64,000 nt of DNA from CAWCTD01 sp963798455. GTDB lineage: Bacteria; Acidobacteriota; Terriglobia; Bryobacterales; Bryobacteraceae. Below the pieces are notes generated by a model. The model saw nothing but the letters and a program-made list of their open reading frames with translations. It was not told where the DNA came from and did not search any database. The stretch is taken from assembly GCA_963798455.1 (NCBI GenBank), contig CAWCTD010000003.1, forward strand, positions 1,860,001 to 1,924,000, given 5' to 3'. The position numbers and the translations under genes are program-made. How positions within the stretch are numbered: position 1 is the stretch's first letter; every line of letters begins with the position of its first letter. Positions 31,898-40,959 of the stretch are shown here, piece after piece.

Positions 31898-33444
31898 CGG
31901 TCTAGCAGCGCCTTGAAGCGAGGGTGTTCTCGCAGCGGGTCCAGGTTGCTGTCGTGCTCGTACCAGCCCTTCTCGGCCACGCCCAACTCGGCGCCTTTCT
32001 CCAGGCAGGCAAGCGCCTCGTCCGCGCACCCCAGCAGTGAGAAGATACAGCCGACGTTGTAAAGCGTCATGGGATCGTCCGGCCGCGCCGCCAGCGCCCG
32101 TTCCGCCCATTCCCGCGCGCGCTCTTTCTGACCCATGGCCGCCATCCCGTTGGCCGCCATGTAAAGGGCCCGGGCATCGTCCGGGTTCAGCCGCAGGTGC
32201 TGCTCGGCCAGTTCGATGCCCCGCTCGCGAGCGGTCTTGGCGTCGGCCGGGCGTCCGAGGTCGTCGTAGCTCTGAGCAACCAGCAGAGGGGATTGGTAAT
32301 CCTCGGGGCGAACCCGCATGGCCTCTTCATAGAGACCGACGGCCTTCTCCTGCTTGCTGTGAACGAAGCAATGCCGCGCATAAAAGTAGCGGGCCTCAAA
32401 CAGGTTGGGATCGAGCCGGATGGCGGTCTCAAAGGCCTTCTCCGCCTCCTCATCCCGCTCGTTGAGAGAGAGTGCCAGCGCCCGGGAAGCGTGCGCCTGG
32501 GCGGACTCGGGGTCGAGTTCGACCGCCCGTATGCCAGCCCAGTCGGCCTGCGAACGCGCCTCCTCCTTGCGCCCTGCGTATAGATAGAGGTACGACCAGC
32601 AGTCCGCCAGCCCGGCGTAAGCGAGCGCGTACCTCCCGTCCCGCTCGATGGCCTGCATGAACATCTGGATTGCATACTCGACATCGCGAGGCCCGTAGCG
32701 GTAATAGAAATTGCGTCCCCTCAGATAGAAGTCATAAGCCTCGATGTCCTTGGTGATGGTCTTTCCCAGCGCCGCTTTCTCTGTGGGGCTTAATGTGACT
32801 TCCAGCGCTCGCACGACCTGGCGCGCGATCTCTTCCTGAATGGCGAAGATGTCGGTCATCTCGCGATCGTAGGTCTCCGACCAAAGGTGGTAGCCGTCTT
32901 CGGCGCTGATGAGCTGCACGGTGATCCGGCACCGGTCCCCAGCTTTGCGAACGCTGCCCTCCAGCAGCGTGCCTACCCGGAGTTTCCGCCCGATCTCAGG
33001 GGCGCCGGCCGCTTTGTCCTTGAACTGAAAGGAGGAAGTTCTGGAGGCCACGCGCAGGCCCCGGACCCGGGTCAGCGCGTTGAGGATCTCCTCGGCCACG
33101 CCCTCGCAGAAATACTGCTGATCTTTCTCCCGGCTCAGGTCGGCGAAAGGCAGCACGGCAATGGAGGCCGACGTCTCGGCCTCTGCCGGAGCCTCGCTTG
33201 CCAGCGTGGCGCCACGGCTGGCCCACCAGGCATCCAACTCCGCGCGGAAGGCGTACACGGACCCGAGCTTGTCGTGCTGCAAGCGGTGAATCGGCAACCC
33301 CTCTTCCGTCTCCCAGCGCTGGACCGTCCGCGTGCCGCGCTTGAGGTACGCGGCAATCTCCTTCCATGAGTCCAGCCGGTCGGCGGTCGTGGGCCCCGGC
33401 TTTGGGAACGCAACTACCTTTTTCTGAGACTGACCTTCACTCAT
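31888..33444 (-). CDS. HTH - TolB/FlgO-like - TPR regulator
   Basis: 518 residues from the ATG at 33444, which overlaps the stop of the LarA-like gene by four bases. Residues about 20-75 are an excisionase/MerR-like DNA-binding domain (SWKEIAAYLKRGTRTVQRW, YAFRAELDAWW). Residues about 92-200 show the TolB-N/FlgO-type fold common in CadC-like adenylate-cyclase-type regulators (IAVLPFADLSREKDQQYFCE, VASRTSSFQFKDK, LEGSVRKAGDRCRITVQL). From about residue 230 there are 6-8 TPR units. No transmembrane segment is evident, so it is probably cytosolic. Coupling to a LarA-like enzyme and GH2 suggests a role in sugar metabolism, which is inference. Confidence 0.82.
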   Translation of the reverse strand: MSEGQSQKKVVAFPKPGPTTADRLDSWKEIAAYLKRGTRTVQRWETEEGLPIHRLQHDKLGSVYAFRAELDAWWASRGATLASEAPAEAETSASIAVLPFADLSREKDQQYFCEGVAEEILNALTRVRGLRVASRTSSFQFKDKAAGAPEIGRKLRVGTLLEGSVRKAGDRCRITVQLISAEDGYHLWSETYDREMTDIFAIQEEIARQVVRALEVTLSPTEKAALGKTITKDIEAYDFYLRGRNFYYRYGPRDVEYAIQMFMQAIERDGRYALAYAGLADCWSYLYLYAGRKEEARSQADWAGIRAVELDPESAQAHASRALALSLNERDEEAEKAFETAIRLDPNLFEARYFYARHCFVHSKQEKAVGLYEEAMRVRPEDYQSPLLVAQSYDDLGRPADAKTARERGIELAEQHLRLNPDDARALYMAANGMAAMGQKERAREWAERALAARPDDPMTLYNVGCIFSLLGCADEALACLEKGAELGVAEKGWYEHDSNLDPLREHPRFKALLDRLT

Positions 33445-34721
33445 GCGTCTGGTTGAAACCGCCCGCGGTGGGCCCACAACCCCAGCGCGGGGTTCGAAAT
33501 GTAGAACACTTCCTCGCCCTGGACCTCATTCCAGCCTTCCTTCAACTTCGCGGGGTCGTACCGTTTGGCCATCTCTTCAAGGCTGGCGTAACGGAAGTTG
33601 ACTCCTTCGATCTCTTCCTTCGTGAGGCGCCCCGGACAGTAAGTGATCGAGAACCGGCCCTCGGAAGAGCCGTGTATCAGGTGCGCGGCGGCACTCAGAT
33701 TGCCCGCGAGGTCCGGGTTCCCGGCCACCGCCTTGAGCACCGCCGGCGTGCCGGGGTAGCCGTACTTGCGAATGAGTTTGTGGATCTCCGGATCCTCTCC
33801 GAACTGTTTGACTCCCGGCGCCAGCACGATTAATTCGCCGCCGTCGGCCAGAGCCATGCGGGTCCGGTAGATCGACTTGTTGCCGACCCAGGTGCTCCTG
33901 AACTCCGCCGGGTCCAGGTAGACCACGGCCTTGCGGATCTCCCGGTCGAGCATGACGAAGTTGACCTTCAAGCTTAGGGCGGAGGCGCGCTCGAAGCACT
34001 CCACGTCGTCGCCGACGAAGAGTCCCCGGGTCACGAGGCCGCCGCTCGCGTCCTTGCCCACGACGGTCAGCACGTACACGATCGGAAGCTGTCGCGCGAA
34101 GTGGTCCGAGGCGTAGTTCAGAATCCTGCGGACCGGCGTGTCCGCCCGGCCCATCATGCGTTCCATGCCGTAGACCGCGCCGAGATAGTGGCTCTTGCTG
34201 ATGCCCTCCGCCCCGCCTGTGCCCACGAAGACATTCTTGTTGTAGTTGGCCATGCCGATGACTTCGTGAGGCACCACCTGCCCGATCGAGAGGATCAGGT
34301 CGAAGCTGCCGTCCACCAGAAACTTGTCCACCTGCGCCGGCCACGAAAAGTCCAGCTTGCCCTCGGACTGCTCGCGTATGAAAGCGGCGGGGACTTCCCC
34401 CAGCGTGGCCACGCCCCCGCGCCAGTCGTGAACCCTGAAGAGGCCCGCCGGCATGTCCCCGAACATCGTCCGGATCTCACCCGGCGTCATGGGCGTGTGG
34501 GTGCCGATCGCCGGCAGCACGTCGGTGAGCCGCTCCCCGTAGTATTGCCAAGCCAGCCTGGTCAGTTCCCCGGCGCGGGAGTGGTAGCGCGTGATGTCCG
34601 GCGGCAGGCAGAGCACCTTTTGCCGCGCGCCCAGCGTGTCCAGGGCCGTGAATAGCGCCTGCCTCAGGTCCGCCGAAGTGAATGCCGTCGTCTGGGAACC
34701 TGCCGAGAGAAAGACGCTCAT
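33441..34721 (-). CDS. LarA-like nickel-pincer racemase family protein (DUF2088)
   Basis: 426 residues. Marks of the LarA fold: VLCLPPDITRYHSRAGELT, IGTHTPMT (first His), QVVPHEVIGMANYNKNVFVG (second His and a Lys/Tyr-rich loop), and GGELIVLAPGVKQFGE. LarA enzymes use a nickel pincer cofactor to racemise or epimerise 2-hydroxy acids such as lactate, malate or aldonates. No larB/C/E cofactor genes are in the window. Co-orientation 12 bases after a GH2 gene favours a sugar-acid substrate. Confidence 0.75.
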   Translation of the reverse strand: MSVFLSAGSQTTAFTSADLRQALFTALDTLGARQKVLCLPPDITRYHSRAGELTRLAWQYYGERLTDVLPAIGTHTPMTPGEIRTMFGDMPAGLFRVHDWRGGVATLGEVPAAFIREQSEGKLDFSWPAQVDKFLVDGSFDLILSIGQVVPHEVIGMANYNKNVFVGTGGAEGISKSHYLGAVYGMERMMGRADTPVRRILNYASDHFARQLPIVYVLTVVGKDASGGLVTRGLFVGDDVECFERASALSLKVNFVMLDREIRKAVVYLDPAEFRSTWVGNKSIYRTRMALADGGELIVLAPGVKQFGEDPEIHKLIRKYGYPGTPAVLKAVAGNPDLAGNLSAAAHLIHGSSEGRFSITYCPGRLTKEEIEGVNFRYASLEEMAKRYDPAKLKEGWNEVQGEEVFYISNPALGLWAHRGRFQPDA

Positions 34722-34733
34722 TCCTCTAGCTTG

Positions 34734-37217
34734 TCACCGCGCCGCGGTAGTCACAACCACCTGGGCGTCCTTCAGCCCATCGGACGTGGCCACAATCTGG
34801 ATCTTTCCCGCCTGCCCCGCCTGCGAGCGGAGGATCACGAGGGCCAGCCCGTTGAACGCCTTGCGGTAATCGGCCTGGAAGGGCTCGGTGGTCGCGGCGT
34901 TGCCGTTGTCCACGGCGGCAATCTTGCCCGGGCCCGACAGCTTGAATCTCACCAGGTTGTCGGCCAGCGGGCAGAAGTTACCGTCCTTGTCTTCGATGCG
35001 AACCGTGACGAACGAGAGATCTTCGCCGTCGGCGCGAATGTTGGCGCGGTCCGGAATCAGGATGATTCTGGCGGGCGCGCTCGCGGTGCGGACTTCGTCA
35101 ACGGCGACCTGCTTTCCACCCTTGTATCCCACCAGCCGCAGCGAGCCTGGCTGGTACGGCACCTCCCACCGCAAGCGGTACTTGGTGACGAACTTCAGGT
35201 CCGGGCTCACGTTCTGGCCCACCGGGATCACCACCGGCTCGCCGAAGCGCTTCTTCCGGCCGAGCGACTTGCCGTTCAGGAACAGCTCCACCTCGTCGCA
35301 ATTGGTGTACGCCATCACCGGGATCGGCTTGCCCTCCATCCCGGGCCAGTTCCAGTGCGGCAGCACGTGCACCATCGGCTCACTGGTCCAGACGCTCTTG
35401 TAGAGGTAGTAGCGATCTTTGGGAAAGCCCGCCAGGTCCACGATCCCGAAGTACGAACTGCGGCTCGGCCAGTTGGCGCTGTTTCCGCCCCTGCCGCCCG
35501 AGTACGGCGTCGGTTCGCCCAGATAGTCGAACCCGGTCCACACGAACTCGCCGAGCACGTTGGGGAACCTGTCCTGAGCCGCGAACTCGACGTCCGGCGA
35601 GGTTGCCCAAGGCGGGGCGATAACGTCGTAGCTGGTGACTTGCAGCGACGGGTGCCTCTGGTACTTCTCGATCGGCAGGTGGTACACGCCGCGGCAGCTG
35701 ACGGTCGAGCTCGTCTCCGAGCCGTACAGGATCCAATCCGGGTGCTCCTTCATCACCGGCTCGTACAGATGCGGCTTGTAGTTGAAACCCTTCAGGTCGA
35801 CGGCCTCCGCAAAGCCGTTCTTGATGGCCTGATCCGGGTGGTCCATCCCGGATGTGGCCGGGCGGGTGGGATCCTCTTCGTGGCAGATGCCGGCCAGCCG
35901 CTTCGCCAGCGCACCGCCGTCCGGTCTGCTCTGCTCCGGGATCTCGTTGCCGATGCTCCACATGATGACGCTGGGATGATTGCGGTCACGGCGGACGAAG
36001 TCGCGCAGGTCGGTCTCGCCCCACTGGTCCCAGAACTTGCTCGAGCCGTTTCGGACCTTGGGGACCTTCCACATGTCGAAGGCCTCGTCCATGACCACCA
36101 GCCCCAGCCGGTCGCAGGACTCGAGCAGTTCCGGCGAGGGCGGGTTGTGGCTGGTGCGGATGGCGTTGACGCCCAGGCCCTTCATGATCTGCATCTGCCG
36201 CTCGGTCGCGCGTCGATTCACGGCGGTTCCAAGCGCTCCCAGGTCGTGGTGCATGCAGACGCCGTGCAGCTTGACTGCCCGGCCGTTCAGCAGGAAGCCC
36301 TTCGTGCTGCTGAACTCGATCGTGCGGATGCCGAACGGCGTCACATACCGGTCCACTGTCCGGCCGCCCAGCATGACCTCGCTCACCAAGCTGTAAAGGT
36401 AGGGACGATCGATATCCCAGCGCTGGGGGCGGGCCACATCCAGCGTGCTGGACACGGTTTGAGCGCCGCCCGCGGGGATGGTGGCCGCGTTGGAGGTGCG
36501 GCTCACCGTCTTGCCGGCGGCATCCACCACCGACGTCCGCAAGGTGACCTTGGCGGCGGCGCTGGCGCGGTTGCGGACCTCCGTCTTCACCGCCACTGAG
36601 GCCTGGGCGTCGGTAACCTGGGGCGTGGTGACGTATGTGCCCCAGTGCGCCACATGCTGCGGGCCGGTCGCCGTGAGCCAGACGTTGCGGTAGATCCCGG
36701 CGCCGGGGTACCAGCGCGAGGACTGGTCCTCCGGAGCCAGACGCACCGCCAGCACGTTGGTCTCGCCCGCGGACTTCAGGTAGGGAGTGATGTCGAAGGC
36801 GAAGCTGATGTAGCCATAGGGCCTTTCGCCCAGCAGCTTCCCGTTCAGCCAGACCTGCGAGTTGGACATCGCCCCGTCGAACTCGATGCTGTAGAAGCGG
36901 TCCTTGGCGTTGTCCGCGATGGTGAAGGTCTTGCGGTACCAGGCGACGCCAAAGAAAGGCAGTGCGCCGTTTCCGGTGCTGTACTTTTGGTCGAAGGGGC
37001 CTTCGATGGCCCAATCGTGCGGCAACTGGAGCTGGCGCCAGGCGGAGTCATTGAAGCCAGGCTGCTCGGCTCCCTGGAACTCCCCCTTGCTGAACCGCCA
37101 GCCGTCATTGAATGAGACGCGGCGTTCTCCATTGAACACGACCTTGGTTTGCGCCCGTGCACATACCGCCGCCCCGCAAACCAGCACGATTACACACACG
37201 CTCAACCATTTCCGCAT
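34734..37217 (-). CDS. Glycoside hydrolase family 2 (beta-galactosidase-like)
   Basis: 827 residues from the ATG at 37217, with GGAGGG six bases upstream; the longer open frame is rejected. Signal peptide MRKWLSVCVIVLVCGAAVCARA. Domains in order: N-terminal sugar-binding jelly roll (FNDGWRFSKGEFQGAEQP, LPHDWAIEGPF), immunoglobulin-like domain, TIM barrel with IMWSIGNEIPEQ holding the acid/base Glu and LYGSETSSTVSC holding the likely nucleophile Glu, then C-terminal sandwich domains (IRADGEDLSFVTVRIEDKDG). It is exported and cleaves terminal beta-galactosides or related residues. First gene of a run with the LarA-like and TPR-regulator genes. Confidence 0.92.
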   Translation of the reverse strand: MRKWLSVCVIVLVCGAAVCARAQTKVVFNGERRVSFNDGWRFSKGEFQGAEQPGFNDSAWRQLQLPHDWAIEGPFDQKYSTGNGALPFFGVAWYRKTFTIADNAKDRFYSIEFDGAMSNSQVWLNGKLLGERPYGYISFAFDITPYLKSAGETNVLAVRLAPEDQSSRWYPGAGIYRNVWLTATGPQHVAHWGTYVTTPQVTDAQASVAVKTEVRNRASAAAKVTLRTSVVDAAGKTVSRTSNAATIPAGGAQTVSSTLDVARPQRWDIDRPYLYSLVSEVMLGGRTVDRYVTPFGIRTIEFSSTKGFLLNGRAVKLHGVCMHHDLGALGTAVNRRATERQMQIMKGLGVNAIRTSHNPPSPELLESCDRLGLVVMDEAFDMWKVPKVRNGSSKFWDQWGETDLRDFVRRDRNHPSVIMWSIGNEIPEQSRPDGGALAKRLAGICHEEDPTRPATSGMDHPDQAIKNGFAEAVDLKGFNYKPHLYEPVMKEHPDWILYGSETSSTVSCRGVYHLPIEKYQRHPSLQVTSYDVIAPPWATSPDVEFAAQDRFPNVLGEFVWTGFDYLGEPTPYSGGRGGNSANWPSRSSYFGIVDLAGFPKDRYYLYKSVWTSEPMVHVLPHWNWPGMEGKPIPVMAYTNCDEVELFLNGKSLGRKKRFGEPVVIPVGQNVSPDLKFVTKYRLRWEVPYQPGSLRLVGYKGGKQVAVDEVRTASAPARIILIPDRANIRADGEDLSFVTVRIEDKDGNFCPLADNLVRFKLSGPGKIAAVDNGNAATTEPFQADYRKAFNGLALVILRSQAGQAGKIQIVATSDGLKDAQVVVTTAAR

Positions 37218-37285
37218 GAATGGCCCTCCGTGATTCGTGACTCTCGATGCTATCATACCTGCCTTGTGGCGCAGCCCAAAAAAAG

Positions 37286-37894
37286 ATGTCCCATCCCCTC
37301 TCCGCTGCGTATGTACTGGATGAGGCCCTAAAGGTGGACGCACTCAGGTTGGCTGCGGCCGGGACGAGCCAGGTGGAGCCATTGACCGTGCCGGACGCGC
37401 GCCGGGATTTCGCGGAGCTGGTTCGAGAGCATCAGTCCATGGTCTATAGCCTGGCTCTGCGCTTCCTGCGCGACCAGCCGGCCGCCGAGGAACTGGCCCA
37501 GGAGGTCTTCCTCCAGCTTCACCAGAGCGTCTCCGGCCTCCAGACCGACGCCCACGTGGTGCACTGGCTCCGGCGAGTCACCTGCCATCGCTCGATCGAC
37601 CGCCTCAGGAAGTCGAAGTCGCGTCCGGAAGTCAGCCTCGAAACCGCCCCGGAACCCGCCGTGGCTTGCTCCCCCGGGGATCCGATGCTCCTGGAGCGGA
37701 TTCGAAGACTGGTGGCCTCGCTGCCACAGGACCTGAGGATGGCCGTCGTTCTGCGCTATCAGGAAGACCTGGAGCCCGCGGAGATTGCGGAAGCGCTGGG
37801 CCTGCCCGTGCGCAAAGTGAAGGGTCAGCTTCACAAAGGGCTCGGGCTTTTGCGCGACAAGGCAAGGCGCTACCTGGGAGAGGTGGAACAATGA
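37286..37894 (+). CDS. ECF-type RNA polymerase sigma factor
   Basis: 202 residues from the ATG at 37286. Region 2: LVREHQSMVYSLALRFLRD, AAEELAQEVFLQL and WLRRVTCHRSIDRLRK. Region 4: LPQDLRMAVVLRYQEDL, AEIAEALGLPVRKVKGQLHK. The 45-residue N-terminal lead before region 2 is longer than usual, so a later start is possible, although no methionine lies there. The following gene overlaps by four bases and encodes a small membrane protein likely to act as its anti-sigma factor. Confidence 0.9.
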   Translation: MSHPLSAAYVLDEALKVDALRLAAAGTSQVEPLTVPDARRDFAELVREHQSMVYSLALRFLRDQPAAEELAQEVFLQLHQSVSGLQTDAHVVHWLRRVTCHRSIDRLRKSKSRPEVSLETAPEPAVACSPGDPMLLERIRRLVASLPQDLRMAVVLRYQEDLEPAEIAEALGLPVRKVKGQLHKGLGLLRDKARRYLGEVEQ

Positions 37895-38226
37895 GCCGGC
37901 TCGAAGAGACTTTGAAACAAGCGCTGCGCCGTGAGGAACCACCTTACGGCTTCACCCAGCGCGTCCTAACGCGCGCGGCTTCGCCGGCGCCGAGACCGGG
38001 GCCATGGGCCTGGCTGCGGTGGGCCCTGGCGGCAGCGGTCCCCCTGGTGTTACTGCTGACCGTACAGTACAACGCCGAGCGGCGCAGGCGAGCCGAGGGA
38101 GAACTAGCGAAGACCCAGATGCTGACCGCGCTGCGCATTACGGCGGATAAGCTGGAGTACGCCCGCGAGAAAGTCTTGAGAGTAACCAGCCGCGGCGCTG
38201 CGCTGAAACCCGCGAATTCCATTTGA
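37891..38226 (+). CDS. Small single-pass membrane protein, probable anti-sigma partner
   Basis: 111 residues, start ATG overlapping the sigma-factor stop (ATGA). A cytosolic N-terminus of about 40 residues (SRLEETLKQALRREEPPYGF) is followed by one membrane helix (WLRWALAAAVPLVLLLTV) and a charged periplasmic coil (AERRRRAEGELAKTQML). It lacks the zinc-finger (HxxxCxxC) motif of ZAS anti-sigma factors. Assignment rests on position and topology. Confidence 0.7.
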   Translation: MSRLEETLKQALRREEPPYGFTQRVLTRAASPAPRPGPWAWLRWALAAAVPLVLLLTVQYNAERRRRAEGELAKTQMLTALRITADKLEYAREKVLRVTSRGAALKPANSI

Positions 38227-38237
38227 GGAGGAGAATC

Positions 38238-38759
38238 GTGAAAACTACTTTTGCCCTGATCGCCTTGAGTTTGCTTCCGCTGAGTGCGCAGGAGTTCAAG
38301 TTCCCGGAGAGCCTCGACAAGCTGGCCGCGAAGGCGAAAGAGAAGGTCAGTGTCAGCCTGGACGGCAACATGCTTCAGTTCGCCGGCAACTTCCTTTCCG
38401 GCAAGAACTCCGACGAGGCCAAGATCAAACAACTGACCGGGAATCTGAAGGGCCTCTACGTCCGCAGCTTCGAGTTTTCCAAAGAAGGGGAGTACACCGA
38501 CGAGGATCTGGCCCCCGTTCGCTCGCAGCTTACCAGCGCCCGCGGCTGGTCCAAGATCGTGGACGTTGCCGAAACTGGAGAACACACCGAGGTCTACGCC
38601 AGGAAGGAGGGGGAAAAGATGGTGGGCATGGCCGTCATCGCGGGCGAGAAGACGGAGCTGACGGTGGTCTACATCGACGGTCCCATCGACCTCAAGCAAC
38701 TGACCGAGCTCGTCAACGTGAGCTTCAACTGGGACCTGGGCGCGGCCGGGAAGAAGTAA
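38238..38759 (+). CDS. DUF4252-type secreted protein
   Basis: 173 residues from a GTG at 38238, five bases after AGGAGG; the TTG at 38223 overlaps that site and is rejected. Signal peptide KTTFALIALSLLPLSAQ. The rest has DUF4252 character (LKGLYVRSFEFSKEGEYT, WSKIVDVAETGEHTEVYARK, LTVVYIDGPIDLKQL). DUF4252 genes commonly follow an ECF sigma/anti-sigma pair, as here. Function unknown; a cell-envelope stress role is an inference. Confidence 0.78.
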   Translation: MKTTFALIALSLLPLSAQEFKFPESLDKLAAKAKEKVSVSLDGNMLQFAGNFLSGKNSDEAKIKQLTGNLKGLYVRSFEFSKEGEYTDEDLAPVRSQLTSARGWSKIVDVAETGEHTEVYARKEGEKMVGMAVIAGEKTELTVVYIDGPIDLKQLTELVNVSFNWDLGAAGKK

Positions 38760-38830
38760 GACGCTATTCGTGGGTCAGTTCTTCCACGGGCCTCCGGGGC
38801 GTCAATCGCCAGGAGACCGTCCTGCGGAAA

Positions 38831-38896
38831 GTCCACAAACTCAGGGATGTTCACCGCGCGGTCTTGGGCGGTGGCGCTTTCGATCAGGACCGCGCT
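38831..38896 (-). pseudogene. Possible tail of a Gfo/Idh/MocA oxidoreductase
   Basis: Minus-strand residues AVLIESATAQDRAVNIPEFVD resemble the end of Gfo/Idh/MocA oxidoreductases (ESA..GR.V.IPEF). The rest of the gene is absent and the segment abuts the stop of the isomerase gene. Weak evidence from about 20 residues. Confidence 0.25.
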
Positions 38897-39696
38897 GGTT
38901 CGCCGGATGCAAGCAGACTCTTCAGGTACCCGTAGGGCTGCCTGAGCCATTGCGCGTCGGCGGCGATGTCAGTCGCCGGGTCTCCCGATGCGGGCACCCA
39001 GTTCTCCAGGAAGATAGCCGGATGCGGAGTGATCGTGAGGGCCCGGCGCACAAAGCCGTTGACGTCGAGATCGCCGGCGCCCAGTGGAGCACCGGCGACG
39101 GAGAAGCCCACGTTCGACCCGCTGACCTTGTAGTCCTTGAGGTGAAACATCAGCCCGCGGCTGCCGAGCAGATCGAGCACCTGCTCGGGGGACTCGAAAT
39201 TCCGGAGTGAGTTGGCGCTGTCGATGCAGAAGCCGACCCGGGAGGCAGGATAAGCGGCGGCGGCTTCGGCCAGGGTGCGGCACGGAATGTGGAAATGGTT
39301 CTCGATCGCCAGCTTGACGCCGCACGCTTCCAGCCGCGGCATCGCGGCATCGAGGAAGGCCACGATCTCATCGCGGCGCGCGCGCCCGCGGCCCTCTTCC
39401 TCCAGCACGATTCGCAGCAGGTTTGACGGTATCGAGACCGCCCGCTCCAGGTATCGCTCCAGGGTGGCGATGTCCAGGGTCATGCAGCCAAGCTGGATTT
39501 CCAGGCCGAGGTCGCGCGCCCGGCGCAATAGTTGGCCCCAGTCCGCTGCCGAGAGCTCCAGCGGCCGCGCGTTCTCGCAGATCTGGAGGGAGTCGAGTCC
39601 CAACTCGCGAGCCTGGTCGAGGATAGAGGCCAGCGGCGGCGCGCGGCGCGGGTCGAGCAGGAGATAACGGAACCCATAGCTCGTGGTGCCGATCAT
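38884..39696 (-). CDS. Sugar phosphate isomerase/epimerase (xylose isomerase-like TIM barrel)
   Basis: 270 residues. Typical AP-endonuclease-2-like barrel: MIGTTSYGFRYLL at the first strand, LGLDSLQICENARPLEL, VKLAIENHFHIP (metal Glu and His), VGFCIDSANSL (Asp), MFHLKDYKVSGSNVGFSVAG (His-Lys-Asp) and FLENWVP (Glu). Members isomerise keto-sugars or are lyase-like enzymes. The gene follows the MFS transporter by six bases and another isomerase gene is upstream, so the three form an uptake-and-isomerisation unit. Confidence 0.85.
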   Translation of the reverse strand: MIGTTSYGFRYLLLDPRRAPPLASILDQARELGLDSLQICENARPLELSAADWGQLLRRARDLGLEIQLGCMTLDIATLERYLERAVSIPSNLLRIVLEEEGRGRARRDEIVAFLDAAMPRLEACGVKLAIENHFHIPCRTLAEAAAAYPASRVGFCIDSANSLRNFESPEQVLDLLGSRGLMFHLKDYKVSGSNVGFSVAGAPLGAGDLDVNGFVRRALTITPHPAIFLENWVPASGDPATDIAADAQWLRQPYGYLKSLLASGEPARS

Positions 39697-39702
39697 GGCG
39701 CC

Positions 39703-40959
39703 CTACGCCTTCTCCGGCCGGATGCGCCACCAGCACAGCACCGCGGCCACATTGATGACCGCGGCCAGGTAGAAATATGTTGCGGCGCTGCCGGTCAGCC
39801 GCACCAACACCGGAAATGTCACGGAGCTGATGAACGACCCCGCGTTGCCGATCATGTTCATGGCGGCCGAAACCGCGCCGGTGTGCGGCCCGGCGATGTC
39901 CTGGCAGACCGTCCAGCTCGGAGCCAGGGTCAGGTCCACCCCGAGGGTGGCCAGTGAGAAGCAGATCACCGCCCCAACGACCGTCGGCATCGAGGCCGCG
40001 GCGACCAGGCTCAGGGTGGCCAAGCCGAATCCGGCCACCGCCGGGAGCAGGCGTGAGAGCCGCCAGTGTCCCCGCCGGTAAATCGCATCCACCGCCAGAC
40101 CGCTCGTCCAGTTGGCCAGCGCCCCGAAGTAGAGCGGCACGCTGGCGTATGCTCCGGCCTGGGCGGCGGCCAGTTGGTAGTGATCCCGGAGGTAGGGCAG
40201 CAGCCAGCTAAAAGCCAGGAAGAACGTGAAATTCGAGGCGAAGTACTGATACATGAGCAGCAGCACGTTAGGCGAGGCCAGCAGCCGCCAGTCGAGTTTC
40301 TGGGCGCCTGCCGGCTGCGCCAGCGCATCCGAGCGAATGTAGGCGAGCTCGGAGGCCGAGACACCCGGCTTCTGGTCCGGCCGGTCGCGGAACCACCCAT
40401 ACCAGGCGAGCGCAAGGACGACGCCCAGGCTCGCCAGCATCAGAAACGAGGCCCGCCAGCCGAACCGCACGATGACGAAAGAGACCACCGCCAGCCCGAA
40501 GGCCGCGCCCAGCCGGGAGCCGATGAACAGCATCCCCTGCGAGGCGCCCCGCGCCCGCCTCGGCATCCAACTGTAGATCGCTCGGGTGGCGGTAGGGTAG
40601 ATTCCCGCCTCCGCCATACCGAAAAGAAACCTGACGGTGATCAGGACCACGGCGCCGTAGACCAACCCTGTCATGCCGGTGAACAGCGACCAGAGCACCA
40701 CGATGAGCGCCAGGATTTTACGCGCGCCGTACCGGTCGGCGCACCAGCCCGAGGGCACCTGGAAAATGGCGTAGCCGAGCGCGAAGACCCCAAAGACCAG
40801 GCCGAAGGTGACGTTGGAGATGCCCAGCTCCCGCGAGATATCGGTCTTCGCGGCGGAGATCGCCACCCGATCGACGATCGTGAGAAACGAAAACAGGAAC
40901 AGGAATCCGATCACTTGCCAGCGCACATGGGTGTCGGAAGACATAGCCTCAGCACTCAC
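39703..40959 (-). CDS. MFS transporter, sugar-acid (ACS) type
   Basis: 418 residues with 12 hydrophobic segments. FSFLTIVDRVAISAAKTDIS, GYAIFQVPSGWCADRYGARK and RFLFGMAEAGIYPTATRAIY match the ACS family (hexuronates, galactonate, glucarate, phthalate). A GTG at 40959 overlaps the upstream stop by four bases (GTGA); an ATG at 40944 preceded by GAGG is an alternative. Sandwiched between two TIM-barrel isomerase genes. Confidence 0.86.
   Translation of the reverse strand: MSAEAMSSDTHVRWQVIGFLFLFSFLTIVDRVAISAAKTDISRELGISNVTFGLVFGVFALGYAIFQVPSGWCADRYGARKILALIVVLWSLFTGMTGLVYGAVVLITVRFLFGMAEAGIYPTATRAIYSWMPRRARGASQGMLFIGSRLGAAFGLAVVSFVIVRFGWRASFLMLASLGVVLALAWYGWFRDRPDQKPGVSASELAYIRSDALAQPAGAQKLDWRLLASPNVLLLMYQYFASNFTFFLAFSWLLPYLRDHYQLAAAQAGAYASVPLYFGALANWTSGLAVDAIYRRGHWRLSRLLPAVAGFGLATLSLVAAASMPTVVGAVICFSLATLGVDLTLAPSWTVCQDIAGPHTGAVSAAMNMIGNAGSFISSVTFPVLVRLTGSAATYFYLAAVINVAAVLCWWRIRPEKA

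Noticed and set aside
34731..36599. 622-codon plus-strand frame opposite the GH2 gene
   Set aside because: His/Arg/Val-rich antisense shadow of a verified hydrolase; no recognisable domain.
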